Counted from the first letter of the stretch, positions 52,742 to 61,914 are shown. The stretch: 64,000 nt of DNA from Hyphobacterium indicum (GCF_003129605.1 NZ_QBDX01000004.1:744001-808000), one strand, 5' to 3'. Translations and numbers: made by a program. The notes: generated by a model not told the origin, from the sequence alone.

Positions 52742-54565
52742 CTAGTTGTCGCCGAAGGCGAGTTCGGAGATATGCAGCGTCGCTGGCGGTGTTCCCGCCG
52801 AAGACGAATACGTCCCCACCCAGATGTCATAGACACCCGAGTCCGGACTGGTGAACTCAATCCCCGGATTAAGGCCTTCCGCCCCGTCATCATTGCACCA
52901 CCAGCTGCCGTCAGGCGCATTGACAATCAGCACGGTGTCGCTGCCGGAGGTGGCGGAGATGAACAGGTCGAACACACTGCCGGCCGTATAGTTCAGCTCG
53001 AAGTCCGGTGAGGCCGTTGTATAGCCCCAGCATCCGTCCGGGCCATTCTCGCGGACATTCACATCACCGCCCGCGGCAAGCTGGACATTGTAGGGGTCCG
53101 GCGTGAAACCGCTTTGCAGAGACACGGACCCATAATTCGAGGTCAGTGAATAATCGAGCAGATTGACGTCGGCCACCGGCGCGCCGCCGAACTCGATCTC
53201 GGAGATATGCAAGGTCGCCGCAGGTGTGCCCGCCGACGACGAATACGTTCCGACCCAGATGTCGTAGACACCCGATTGCGGGTTTTCGAACACCAGGCCC
53301 GGATTGAGGCCTTCTGCACCATCATCATTGCAATGCCAGCTGCCATCGGGGGCATTGACGATCATCACCGTATCCCGGTCGGACGTCGCCGACAGGTAGA
53401 GGTCGAATGTATTGCCCGCCGAATAGGTCAGCTCGTAATCCGGTGCCGCGGTTGTATAACCCCAGCAGCGGTCCCCGATGGACGTGGAAGACACATCAAT
53501 GTCGCCGCCCGCCGCAATCTGGATATTGACCGGGTCCGGCACAAAGCCGGCTTGCAGGGACTGGCCGCCATAATTGGCTGGCAATGAGAAATCGAGCGCG
53601 GCGGATGAGCCCGGGCCTTCATAATCCTCGTAGAAATCATCCGTATCGGTGCCATCCGGCCCGAAACCCAGCTCGGAAATGTGCAGTGTTGCCGGAGGCG
53701 TGCCCGCGCTGGATGAATAGGTCCCGACCCAGATGTCATAGACGCCGGATTGCGGGTTTTCGAACATCAGGCCCGGATTGAGACCGGACGAACCGTCATC
53801 ATTACACGCCCATCGGCCATCAGGGCCATTGACGATAATGACGGTATCACTGTCGGACGTGGCCGAGAGATACAGATCAAACGAATTGCCGGCCGAATAG
53901 GTCAGCTCGTAATCCGGCGCCGCAGATGCATAGCCCCAGCACATATCGCCGATCCCGGCTTCCGACACATCAATATTGCCGCCGGCCGCAATCTGGATAT
54001 TGACCGGATCGGGAATGAAGCCGGTCTGCAGGGACTGGCCGCCATAATTGGCCGGTAAGGTGAAATCGAGTCCGCCGCCGCTGCCGACCGGGCGCGGGCC
54101 GAAGCCGATTTCGGAGACGAAGAGCGTTGTCGGCGGTGTACCGCCGGAACTGGAATAGGTGCCGACCCAGACATTGTAGAGCCCGGACGCCGGACGCTCG
54201 ATCTGGACGCCCGGGTTGAAGGCCCCCTCGCCGCCATCATCATCGCAGATCCAGTTACCGCGCGGATCATTGACGACCAGCGTGGTATCGCTTTGCGACA
54301 TGGCGGAAATGAAAAGATCAAACGAACCGGCCGTGTAATAGACATTGAAATCCGGCGCGCTGGAAATATGACCCCGGCACGCTCCGCTGCCACTCACATT
54401 GACGGGAATACTGCCCCCGGCCCGGAGTTGAACACTGTGCGGATCCGGCAGGAAGCCGGAATCCAGCGTGATGGAGCCATAGCTTGGCGGCTGGGTGATG
54501 TCTTGGGCGGCCACAGACGCGGCGGCAAGAGCCGCCACGCCGAGGGCCGGAAGGATGGATTTCAT
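52742..54565 (-). CDS. Exported protein made of four tandem repeats of an unrecognised domain
   Basis: A 607-residue protein with a signal peptide (ILPALGVAALAAASVAAQ). Four repeats of about 128 residues follow at about 28-155, 173-301, 332-460 and 478-604. Each begins YGG(S)xSLxxGFxPDP, has a C(W/R)G(Y/H) near its middle, then W.C(N/D)DDGxxGxNPG and ends GVYDIWVGTYSS...ATLHISE. The two Cys could form a disulphide and the DDG cluster could bind calcium. I know no named family, though the general beta pattern recalls PPC-type domains. The start has a GGGGAGG site. A single-domain paralogue lies just upstream. Confidence 0.8.
   Translation of the reverse strand: MKSILPALGVAALAAASVAAQDITQPPSYGSITLDSGFLPDPHSVQLRAGGSIPVNVSGSGACRGHISSAPDFNVYYTAGSFDLFISAMSQSDTTLVVNDPRGNWICDDDGGEGAFNPGVQIERPASGLYNVWVGTYSSSGGTPPTTLFVSEIGFGPRPVGSGGGLDFTLPANYGGQSLQTGFIPDPVNIQIAAGGNIDVSEAGIGDMCWGYASAAPDYELTYSAGNSFDLYLSATSDSDTVIIVNGPDGRWACNDDGSSGLNPGLMFENPQSGVYDIWVGTYSSSAGTPPATLHISELGFGPDGTDTDDFYEDYEGPGSSAALDFSLPANYGGQSLQAGFVPDPVNIQIAAGGDIDVSSTSIGDRCWGYTTAAPDYELTYSAGNTFDLYLSATSDRDTVMIVNAPDGSWHCNDDGAEGLNPGLVFENPQSGVYDIWVGTYSSSAGTPAATLHISEIEFGGAPVADVNLLDYSLTSNYGSVSLQSGFTPDPYNVQLAAGGDVNVRENGPDGCWGYTTASPDFELNYTAGSVFDLFISATSGSDTVLIVNAPDGSWWCNDDGAEGLNPGIEFTSPDSGVYDIWVGTYSSSAGTPPATLHISELAFGDN
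52754..54484 (-). repeat. Four tandem copies of an about 385-bp domain-encoding unit
   Basis: On the minus strand the units lie at about 54484-54101, 54049-53663, 53572-53186 and 53134-52754. The second and third are the most alike (long shared blocks such as DPVNIQIAAGG and ENPQSGVYDIWVGTY), which points to recent duplication. The first is the most divergent and is closest to the separate single-domain gene. Confidence 0.85.
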
Positions 54566-54596
54566 GATGGGCCTCCCCGGTCCGTTTGATTGCCGA

Positions 54597-55079
54597 TCAG
54601 TAAGAGCGGAGCTCGGAAATCGACAGCGTCGCATTCTGGTAGGACGCGTTACCGTAAGTGCCAACATAAATGTCGTACTGTCCGGTCATCGGGCTGTTCC
54701 AGCGCAGGGACGGGTTCAGGCCCTGGCCGCCATCATCATCGCAATACCAGCGTTGATCCGGTGCGTTGATGACCAGCGTGGTGTCCGCATTCGAGCTGAC
54801 CGAGATGATCAGCGGCAGCACATTCCCGGCCTGGTATTGCAGACGGAAATCAGGCGCATTGGCCACAAAACCGCGGCACGAACCGCCAATGGAACGCGAG
54901 GCATCAATGGAGCCGCCGGATTGCAGGCTGACCAGATACGGGTCCGGAGAAAAACCGGAAACCAGAGAAACGCTGCCATAGGACGGGTTGAGACGCCAGT
55001 CCTGGGCCTCGGCGGCGCCAGCCATGGCAAAGACAGCCAGAGCAGAAGCCGCGGCAGAAAGTGTGAGTTTACGAAGCAT
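54597..55079 (-). CDS. Exported single-domain paralogue of the four-repeat protein
   Basis: A 160-residue protein with a signal peptide (LSAAASALAVFAMAGAAEA). The mature part contains one copy of the repeat domain: YGSVSLVSGFSPDPY, CRGFVANAPDF, WYCDDDGGQGLNPS, GQYDIYVGTYG and ATLSISEL. It has the same Cys pair and DDG cluster. It starts at 55079 with an AGGGGACAG site, and the next gene begins 31 bp after its stop, so the two probably form an operon. Function unknown. Confidence 0.82.
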   Translation of the reverse strand: MLRKLTLSAAASALAVFAMAGAAEAQDWRLNPSYGSVSLVSGFSPDPYLVSLQSGGSIDASRSIGGSCRGFVANAPDFRLQYQAGNVLPLIISVSSNADTTLVINAPDQRWYCDDDGGQGLNPSLRWNSPMTGQYDIYVGTYGNASYQNATLSISELRSY

Positions 55080-55242
55080 GATACTGTCCCCTGTTGATCG
55101 CCCGCCTCCGACCATCGGAGGCGGCGCGGACTGGAAAGGTCCTCCCCTTCCAGACTCGCGAGAGAGACTAGCATTAAAACCCGGTAATACGTGAACCCCA
55201 GTTGAACGGAAAAATCGTCGCACGGGCGGAAAATCCGCAAAC

Positions 55243-55269
55243 TCCCGCCACAATTCGCGTGTGGCGGGA
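55243..55269 (-). terminator. Terminator of infC
   Basis: A perfect 10-bp stem (TCCCGCCACA with TGTGGCGGGA) and 7-nt loop lie 16 bp beyond the infC stop on the minus strand. The following GTTTG is a weak T tract, so termination may be incomplete. Confidence 0.7.
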
Positions 55270-55284
55270 AATTGATGCGGCTTT

Positions 55285-55824
55285 CTAGCGCGGTGCGAGC
55301 ACCATCGTCATCTGGCGGCCTTCGAGCTTGGGCTCGAATTCGACTTTCGCGATGTCGGCGAAGTCTTCCTTGACGCGGTTCATCACGTCCATGCCGCGAT
55401 CCTGGTGGGCCATTTCACGGCCCCGGAAGCGCAGCGTCACCTTGACCTTGTCGCCGTCTTCGAAAAAGCGCGTCATGGCTCGCGTCTTGACCTCATAATC
55501 ATGAGTATCAATGTTCGGACGCATCTTGATCTCTTTGATATCCTGCGTCTTCTGCTTCTTGCGGGCTTCCGCCTTCTTTTTCTGTTCGGCGTATTTCAGC
55601 TTGCCGTAATCCAGGATCTTGCAGACCGGCGGATCGGCATTCGGCGACACCTCGACGAGATCAAGCCCCGCCTCCAGTGCAGCTTCAATGGCCGCATCAG
55701 TCGGCATGATTCCCTGCTTTTCACCGTGTTCATCGATGAGCAGGACGCGGGGAACGCGAATATCTTCGTTTATGCGGGGGCCCTCTTTTTTGGGGGCGGG
55801 CGCGGCAAATGGTCGGCGAGCTAT
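55285..55824 (-). CDS. infC: Translation initiation factor IF-3 with apparent AUA start
   Basis: IF-3 binds the 30S subunit and enforces start-codon fidelity. The C-terminal domain ([21 protein letters not shown] ... QMTMVLAPR) and lysine-rich linker are clear. An ATG at 55707 would cut off most of the N-terminal domain. The open frame continues upstream and encodes [20 protein letters not shown], which is essential to the family. Going further up, an ATA at 55824 ([14 protein letters not shown] follows) lies 7 nt after a GGAG site and gives the normal 179 residues. Rare starts are the known autoregulatory device of infC. Confidence 0.9.
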   Translation of the reverse strand: MARRPFAAPAPKKEGPRINEDIRVPRVLLIDEHGEKQGIMPTDAAIEAALEAGLDLVEVSPNADPPVCKILDYGKLKYAEQKKKAEARKKQKTQDIKEIKMRPNIDTHDYEVKTRAMTRFFEDGDKVKVTLRFRGREMAHQDRGMDVMNRVKEDFADIAKVEFEPKLEGRQMTMVLAPR

Positions 55825-55949
55825 GTAACTTCTCCACTAATGGCCTGAAACAGAAAAATACCACAGACTTTGAAAAAGGCGACGGTCAAGAGACAGCCCC
55901 CTTTTCCGCACTGCAGCGGTGAGGTGTTATGAGGGTCGGGCGAAGAAAA

Positions 55950-56927
55950 TCAAGCCGCACGCGGTGATTCCTCGAATCCGCCGGCCACGCGCATGGCCTG
56001 CAGCGCTTCCGCAGCGGTCACCTGCGCCAGCACCGGCGCGTGCAGCAGCACGACAGGCGAGGCGCCGCGCGGGGCTTTCAGCACTGGATCTTCGCCATCC
56101 GGATAGAGCGCTGCTGCCGGCGGTCCGGCCGCGACCAGCAAATGTAAAAGGTCGGTGTCCTCGCCGAAGACAAAACGCGTTCGGCGCGCCAGCCCGGCCA
56201 GCTGGACCAGCTTGGCCTTGCCCGTCACATCGCGCGAATTGGCAACCGTCTCGGCGACAAAACGCCCGACATCCCGGGCCGAAGGGCCGCCGACAATGGC
56301 CGGCGTGATACCGACCTCCAGCAGCGCCGCGGCCAGCGAGGCCCAGCGCTCGCGCGGCCAGCGCAGATTGGCTTTCACCTCTTCACCGGCGGGGGCCAGC
56401 AGGGCAAAGGGCCCGTTCAGGCCGAAATATTCCGGTTCCAGCATGCGCGAAGTGCGGGCGAGATAATCGACCCAGGACACATCCGGCGCCGGCGCTTCTC
56501 CGAGCCGGTAGTCCTCGCGGCCCAGCCCGGACCGGCCCAGCGCCGCGGCGGCCGCTTCCACGGGATGGACGCCAGCCATTTCGCGCGGCGCGGCATCGAT
56601 CCATTTGACGCCCGAAAACCGCAACCCGCCCTTGATCCGGCGCGCATCGGCATCGCCCACCAGGTCATAGACATATTTGGGCTTCGTCACCTTGATGCGC
56701 TTGGCCGTCAGCTTTCCGGCCGGGCCGGTGGCCGCCGCATCGGTTTCGATCTGGCTGAAATAGGGGCAGTGTTTGAGCAGCGCTTCATAGTCGGGCGCGG
56801 TGAGCAGGATCAGCCGCGCGCGCGGATGCGCCTCGCGGATCCGCTGACAGGAGGCCAGTCCGCGCACCGTCGACGGCAGATCGCCCCACAGGAGGACGTA
56901 GATAATGTCTTTGACCGCGTCGTTCAT
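55950..56927 (-). CDS. Glycosyltransferase family 9 (heptosyltransferase-like)
   Basis: A 325-residue GT-B enzyme. The N-terminal half has VLLWGDLPSTVRGLASCQRIREAHP, comparable to heptosyltransferases, and the C-terminal half has the nucleotide-sugar region FVFGEDTDLLHLLVAAGPPAAALYP. It should add a heptose or related sugar to lipopolysaccharide core or another surface glycan in the cytoplasm. It follows a family 4 glycosyltransferase gene by 4 bp, so the two probably act on one glycan. Confidence 0.85.
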   Translation of the reverse strand: MNDAVKDIIYVLLWGDLPSTVRGLASCQRIREAHPRARLILLTAPDYEALLKHCPYFSQIETDAAATGPAGKLTAKRIKVTKPKYVYDLVGDADARRIKGGLRFSGVKWIDAAPREMAGVHPVEAAAAALGRSGLGREDYRLGEAPAPDVSWVDYLARTSRMLEPEYFGLNGPFALLAPAGEEVKANLRWPRERWASLAAALLEVGITPAIVGGPSARDVGRFVAETVANSRDVTGKAKLVQLAGLARRTRFVFGEDTDLLHLLVAAGPPAAALYPDGEDPVLKAPRGASPVVLLHAPVLAQVTAAEALQAMRVAGGFEESPRAA

Positions 56928-56931
56928 GCAC

Positions 56932-58062
56932 TCACTCTAGAAGCTCGCCATAGACCCGCAAGGTGGAAGTCTGCAGCGAAGTGACCGTAAAACGGTTCAT
57001 AACCCGTTGCCGGCCCGCCTCACCCATGGCCTGACGCGCGGCGATATCAAGCTCCATCGCCGCTTGCAATGTTTTTGCGAGCGCGGCCGCATCGCCGGGC
57101 GGCGTCCGCCAGCCGGTGACCCCGTCCTCCACAACTTCGCGCGCACCGCCATGATCAGCGACAATGACCGGCAGTCCGGCCGCACTGGCCTCTGCCGCCG
57201 TCCGCCCGAAGGCTTCCGGATCGGTCGACGGATTCAGTGCCACATCCGCAGCCGCAAAGGCGGCCGGCATGTCCTCGCAATGCCCCACGATCCAGACGTC
57301 TGTCTCCAGCCCGTGGCGGCCGATCAGCAATTCGATTTCCTCCCGGTAGGCGGTGCGGCCCTGATCGCCGCCGACCAGAACCAGCACCGGTAGGTCCTGC
57401 CCGCCGGCTTTCAGATGCCCCAGCGCCCGGATGGCCACCAGCTGGCCTTTCCAGCGGGTCAGCCGGGCCGGCAACAGGGCAATGAAGCGCGCGTCCGGCA
57501 GCGCCCATTCCGATACCAGATCCCGGCTCCGCCGCCTGACCGCATCATTTATTGCAAACCGCTCCACATCCACGCCACGCGGGATGACGGTGATGTCACG
57601 GGCGGCCAGCCCGTGCTCGGAAACAATATGATCCCGGATAAATTCCGAATTCGCGATTACCCGGTCCCCGCGTGCCATTACCGAATTGTAGAAACGCTTC
57701 AGGCCGGATCGGGCATTATAGGTGCCGTGATAGGTGGTCACGAATTTCACACCCGCCGCCCGCGCCGCCCACAGCGCACTCCAGGCCGGTGCGCGCGAAC
57801 GGGCATGGACAATATCTATACCGCGCTCCCGGATCAGCTTCTTCAGGCGGCCGGCATTGGCAAGCATCGTCACCGGATTCTTTGTCGCCAGGGGCAAGCG
57901 GATCAGCTCGCCACCCGCGGCCGCCAGCTCGGCCTCCATCGTGCCGCCCTCGCTGGCCACCAGCGCGCCATGACCGGCGCGGACCAGGGCCTGTGCGATC
58001 TCGATCGTGGTGCGTTCCGCCCCGCCGGTGTCCAGACCGGGAATGACCTGCAGCACTTTCAT
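56932..58062 (-). CDS. Glycosyltransferase family 4
   Basis: A 376-residue GT-B enzyme. The N-terminus has VLQVIPGLDTGGAERTTIEIA, with the acceptor-side GGAE motif, and the C-terminal donor domain has LPARLTRWKGQ and ADVALNPSTDPEAFGRTAAEASAAGLPVI, including the EAxGrtAxEA retaining motif. It probably transfers a hexose in surface polysaccharide or lipopolysaccharide synthesis. The ATG at 58062 matches the family start. Confidence 0.92.
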   Translation of the reverse strand: MKVLQVIPGLDTGGAERTTIEIAQALVRAGHGALVASEGGTMEAELAAAGGELIRLPLATKNPVTMLANAGRLKKLIRERGIDIVHARSRAPAWSALWAARAAGVKFVTTYHGTYNARSGLKRFYNSVMARGDRVIANSEFIRDHIVSEHGLAARDITVIPRGVDVERFAINDAVRRRSRDLVSEWALPDARFIALLPARLTRWKGQLVAIRALGHLKAGGQDLPVLVLVGGDQGRTAYREEIELLIGRHGLETDVWIVGHCEDMPAAFAAADVALNPSTDPEAFGRTAAEASAAGLPVIVADHGGAREVVEDGVTGWRTPPGDAAALAKTLQAAMELDIAARQAMGEAGRQRVMNRFTVTSLQTSTLRVYGELLE

Positions 58063-58148
58063 CGGATCGGCTTCTCCTGTGACAGGTCTTGACCCGCATA
58101 TAGGGTTTGCGGGAAAGGTCGACATTCTTGTTTCACAGGACTTGGATC

Positions 58149-58925
58149 ATGACAAATTCGCCGGTCATCCGGTATCTTGACCGCCCGGACGGGGAACAGA
58201 TCGCCTATGTCCGGCGCGGCGCGCAGCCCGGCAAGGCCAACTTTCTCTGGCTCGGCGGGTTCAAGTCGGACATGAACGGCACGAAAGCCCTCGCGCTGGA
58301 CGCCTGGGCGGCAGCGACGGGCCGCGGCTTTCTGCGCTTTGACTATTTCGGGCACGGCCAGTCATCCGGTGATTTCGAGGACGGCACGATCAGCCGCTGG
58401 CGCGAGGATGCGCTCGCCGTCATCGACGAATTGGCCACCGGCCCGCAAATCCTCGTCGGATCCTCCATGGGCGGCTGGATCAGCCTGCTCGCCGCCCGCG
58501 AGCGCGCCAGCCGGCTGGCCGGCCTGCTGCTCATCGCCCCGGCACCGGATTTCACCTCGGAACTGATGTGGCCGGGATTTTCCGACTCCGTCCGCGAGAC
58601 GATTCTCAGCACGGGGCGCTATGAAGAGCCTTCGCCCTATGATGATGAAACCTTCATCGTGACGCGGAAACTGATCGAGGACGGCCGGAACTGGTCCGTG
58701 CTCGGCGCGCCCCTCCGGTTTGATGGCCCGGTGCACATCCTGCAAGGCCTGCTGGATGAGAGCGTGCCCTGGGAGCATGCCCGCAAATGCATGGACGTGC
58801 TGACCAGCGAAGACTGCGTCTTCACCCTGATCAAGTCAGGCGATCACCGCCTGTCATCCGGTCCGGAACTGGCCCGGCTGGTCGCCACGGCCGAGGCGCT
58901 GGCCGCCCGGGTCGAGTCGGAGTGA
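58149..58925 (+). CDS. Alpha/beta hydrolase
   Basis: A 258-residue serine hydrolase. The oxyanion region is FLWLGGFKSDMNGTKA, the nucleophile elbow GSSMGGW (about residue 104), and the catalytic Asp and His lie in LDESVPWEHA and SGDHRLSS. Such proteins resemble palmitoyl-protein thioesterase ABHD10 relatives in bacteria. The substrate is unknown. Its last 82 bp overlap the convergent epimerase-like gene. Confidence 0.87.
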   Translation: MTNSPVIRYLDRPDGEQIAYVRRGAQPGKANFLWLGGFKSDMNGTKALALDAWAAATGRGFLRFDYFGHGQSSGDFEDGTISRWREDALAVIDELATGPQILVGSSMGGWISLLAARERASRLAGLLLIAPAPDFTSELMWPGFSDSVRETILSTGRYEEPSPYDDETFIVTRKLIEDGRNWSVLGAPLRFDGPVHILQGLLDESVPWEHARKCMDVLTSEDCVFTLIKSGDHRLSSGPELARLVATAEALAARVESE

Positions 58926-59761
58926 AGCGCGGCAAGGCCCTCCCGGTAGGTGGGGTATTGCAGCGTCCAGCCCAGCTGTGTGCGGGTTTTCTCACTCGAG
59001 ACACGGCGCGAGGACGAAAAGAAGCTGCGCATCATCGCACTCATCTCAGCGGTGTCGAACGCCTCCTCTGGTGGCGGATCCACGCCAAGCAATCCGGCTG
59101 CGTGAGCGATGACATCGGCTTGCGGCGCGGGTTCGTCATCTGAGAGATTGAAGGGGCCGGCCGGCTCGGGGCGCGCGATCGAGGCCATCAGCGCGGCCGC
59201 GATATCGTCGACATGGATGCGCGAGAACACCTGCCCCGGCTTGACGATGCGCCGCGCCGTCCCGTCCTTCAGCCGGTCCAGAGCGCTTCGGCCCGGCCCA
59301 TAAATACCGGCCAGCCGGAATATGCGTGTCCGGGCAGAAAACACCTGCCAGCCCTGCTCCGCCGCCAGCCGCCGCTGCGAGCGCGCTTCATCGGGACGGG
59401 GTAGTGTGTCCTCATCGACCCACCCCCCGGCCGCATCGCCATAAACTCCGGTCGTGGAGAGATATCCCAGCCATTCCAGCTTCGGAAGGGCAGGACAAGG
59501 CATCAGCATATCGAGGACCGGATCACCGCCCTCTCCCGGCGGGACCGACACCAGAATATGGCTCGCCTCGCGCATCGCGGTGCGCAGGGCCACCGCGTCC
59601 GGATTGATAAGCGGCGTGATCCCCCGCTCTGTCATTTCGCCGGCCTTTACCGGCGACCGCGTGGTCCCGGACAGGGCAAAACCCCGGGCCCGCAGGAGCG
59701 GTGCCGTGGCTTTTGCGACATAGCCGTAACCCAATAACAAGGCTGAGCGGGTGTGTGTCAT
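58844..59761 (-). CDS. NAD(P)-binding epimerase/SDR-like protein (YeeZ-type)
   Basis: A 305-residue Rossmann protein. The N-terminal LLLGYGYVAKATAPLLRARGF binds the nucleotide, and YLSTTGVYGD, FRLAGIYGPGRSALD and VFSRIHVDDIA are typical of the YeeZ group of extended SDRs. The YxxxK catalytic pair is not obvious. The last about 25 residues (SDSTRAASASAVATSRASS) are low-complexity and antisense to the hydrolase C-terminus, so they are probably a recent extension. Substrate unknown. Confidence 0.85.
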   Translation of the reverse strand: MTHTRSALLLGYGYVAKATAPLLRARGFALSGTTRSPVKAGEMTERGITPLINPDAVALRTAMREASHILVSVPPGEGGDPVLDMLMPCPALPKLEWLGYLSTTGVYGDAAGGWVDEDTLPRPDEARSQRRLAAEQGWQVFSARTRIFRLAGIYGPGRSALDRLKDGTARRIVKPGQVFSRIHVDDIAAALMASIARPEPAGPFNLSDDEPAPQADVIAHAAGLLGVDPPPEEAFDTAEMSAMMRSFFSSSRRVSSEKTRTQLGWTLQYPTYREGLAALHSDSTRAASASAVATSRASSGPDDRR

Positions 59762-59819
59762 GGACGCCAATCTAGCCCCCGCCTATGCTGGGTCCACTGA
59801 GCATTGGGGAGTCCCGGAC

Positions 59820-60473
59820 ATGAAGCGTCTTGTTTTTGCAGCTGCGGTCAGCGCGGCCGCCACCTCCATGGCCTTCGCGCAGGCCCGTGATCATGACCGG
59901 TATGAAGCCTGTCTCACCGGCATAGAAGTCAATGCCGATGCGGCTTATGAGGAAGCTTTGGCATGGCGCTATGAAGGTGGCGGCTGGCCCGCCCGCCATT
60001 GCGTGGCCCGCGCGCTGATTGCGCTGGGCGAGGAAGAGGAAGGCGCTTTCCGCCTGCAGGCGCTGGCCGAAGCCCCGGATGGCGGCCCGACGGCGATGAA
60101 AGTCGTCTATCTGGCCGAGGCCGGTGAAGCCTGGATGAGCGCCGGACATCCCGAAGAAGCGCGCCGCGTCTATGCCCGGGCCCTGGATTTCTCTCCGCAA
60201 TCCGCGCCGCTCTGGCTGGGGCGTGCCCGCGCGGCTGCCGGAATGGGTGACTGGGCAGCGGTCGAAGCCGATGCCGCACAGGCGATCTCGTTTGAACCGC
60301 GGAGTTTTGACGCCTGGCGCACCCGCGCCGAAGCCCGTTACGAGCTGGGGGATCTGAATGCCGCGGAAGCGGATATGCAGCGCGCACTGGATCTGGCCAC
60401 GACAGATGAAGAGGCCGTGGCCGCGCTGTTGATCCGCGGTCACATCAACGAGGCCCGCCGCACGGGCGGTTAG
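59820..60473 (+). CDS. Exported TPR-repeat protein
   Basis: A 217-residue protein with a signal peptide (RLVFAAAVSAAATSMAFAQ). Tetratricopeptide repeats follow: AGEAWMSAGHPEEARRVYARALDFSP, WLGRARAAAGMGDWAAVEADAAQAISFEP and WRTRAEARYELGDLNAAEADMQRALDL. It should act as a periplasmic protein-binding scaffold. The start at 59820 gives the signal peptide. It lies back to back with the epimerase gene, 58 bp apart, and converges on the EAL-like gene. Confidence 0.83.
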   Translation: MKRLVFAAAVSAAATSMAFAQARDHDRYEACLTGIEVNADAAYEEALAWRYEGGGWPARHCVARALIALGEEEEGAFRLQALAEAPDGGPTAMKVVYLAEAGEAWMSAGHPEEARRVYARALDFSPQSAPLWLGRARAAAGMGDWAAVEADAAQAISFEPRSFDAWRTRAEARYELGDLNAAEADMQRALDLATTDEEAVAALLIRGHINEARRTGG

Positions 60474-61738
60474 CCCTTCGCCTGATGCCGGCCCGCCTGA
60501 TCCGCAGCACCCCGCAACTGTCCGACCTGATCCCAAGATAGCCTGTAAGGCGCCGACGGCATGTCCAGCGGCGCGCCGATCGCCGGTCCGGCAAAGAAGT
60601 TGAGACCGTGCGCCGCGGCTTCCCGCACCACCGCTCTGGACTGGCAATTGGCCAGGTACAGTGCGCGGTTGCGGCGCCGCGCATCCAGCACATGCCGTTC
60701 GATTTCCGGCCGGTGCTGATAGAGCGTGTCCTGTCTATTCAGCAGCTGAAGCCCGACCACATCGATTTTTGCCCCGGCAAACCGCTCGAAAGAGGGCGGC
60801 CGCAGCGGCAATTCCATGATCACCTGCCCGCAATATTGTGCAGTAATCCGGGTCAGTTCGGAAATCTGGTAGGCCGGCGCATCAACGGGTGTGCCATCAA
60901 TGCGGATCAGGACCTGCCGCTTGAAATGGTCCGGAATGGCCGCCAGTTCCTGCATCAGCGGCACGCGCGTACGGGCCATGGCCAGTACGGAATAGCTGAT
61001 CGAAAGCCCGATGGCGGACTTCAGTCCGCGTTCATCAAGGGCGTGCAGGGACTCGATGGCGCGCCGCACGATATGCACATTCAGGGTCAGGCGGTCCTGT
61101 GGACTGGCGCTCCCGTTCAGGACCTCCTGACCATAGATCAGGCCGTCATCGCGTGTCTTGCGGTAGGGCACACAGAAAAATGTGCCAACGGCCTCGGCTG
61201 TGGCCGACCAGACCGGCAGAAAGGCGATCATGACTTTCGGGACCTGCCCCCGCAGAACCGGTTGTGGCGTGGCGGCATGGGCGTCCTGGAATTCATCTTC
61301 GGGATGGGCCGTCGCCGCCGTCGGCAGAATCTCTGCCCGGGCCTGCTGGATTTTCCGCGCGAACTCATTCGCCGAAACCCGCGAGGCTTCCATGCGCAGG
61401 CCGAGATGCGCAAATTCCTCCGAGCCAAGGAAAAACGCCCGCACCCGTGCTGCAATTTCATCGCAGACCTTTCGGACATCGGCCTGATCAAGCTCGGCAA
61501 ATATGACGATGAAGCCGGCATTGCAACGGATCACCAGATCCGCCGGACTTGTGTGTTTTGCAATGATGGAATCCGCGGCGATGAAAATCCGTTCGCGCCA
61601 ATGGCCCCAATTCTCGCCGCAGACGGCCCGGACTTCATCCAGATTGATGAATTCCATCTGCCCGATATCCAGAGCGTCGGACTGGGTCAGAAGCGTCCGG
61701 ACTTTATCCGAGAGTCCGGCAGAAGACTGAGAAGACAT
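60470..61738 (-). CDS. Degenerate EAL-like domain protein
   Basis: A 422-residue protein with no membrane segments. The N-terminal half (LVIRCNAGFIVIFAELDQADVRKVCDEIAARV) is reminiscent of a nucleotide cyclase-like (GGDEF) fold without the catalytic motif. The C-terminal half has the strand-helix pattern of EAL phosphodiesterases and a closing segment (AHGLNFFAGPAIGAPLD) comparable to the conserved end of that domain, but no EAL triplet or metal ligands are visible. It is probably a receptor or scaffold and not an enzyme. Confidence in the fold is moderate. Confidence 0.6.
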   Translation of the reverse strand: MSSQSSAGLSDKVRTLLTQSDALDIGQMEFINLDEVRAVCGENWGHWRERIFIAADSIIAKHTSPADLVIRCNAGFIVIFAELDQADVRKVCDEIAARVRAFFLGSEEFAHLGLRMEASRVSANEFARKIQQARAEILPTAATAHPEDEFQDAHAATPQPVLRGQVPKVMIAFLPVWSATAEAVGTFFCVPYRKTRDDGLIYGQEVLNGSASPQDRLTLNVHIVRRAIESLHALDERGLKSAIGLSISYSVLAMARTRVPLMQELAAIPDHFKRQVLIRIDGTPVDAPAYQISELTRITAQYCGQVIMELPLRPPSFERFAGAKIDVVGLQLLNRQDTLYQHRPEIERHVLDARRRNRALYLANCQSRAVVREAAAHGLNFFAGPAIGAPLDMPSAPYRLSWDQVGQLRGAADQAGRHQAKG

Positions 61739-61914
61739 GATAATGACCGGCCAACATACCGGAGCAGCTTATATCCTGCGATCCCCGCGCTACCCGAACC
61801 GGGCGGGCGCGGACGCGGAACTTGCTTTATATCAAGACACCCGGCATCAGCGTCAACATGACAGAATCATGACGGTTAGCGATTCGATTCCAAATCGTTG
61901 AATTTACTGCTGCT
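61739..61914. other. Intergenic gap between EAL-like and DUF885 genes
   Basis: About 175 bp. It should hold the promoter of the minus-strand EAL-like gene. An inverted repeat (GTCATGATTCTGTCATG-like, around 61855-61873) is visible, but it has no assigned role. Confidence 0.35.

Noticed and set aside
55285-55707. infC starting at ATG 55707 (140 aa)
   Set aside because: The frame upstream encodes the essential N-terminal IF-3 motif, so this start would delete most of the N-terminal domain.
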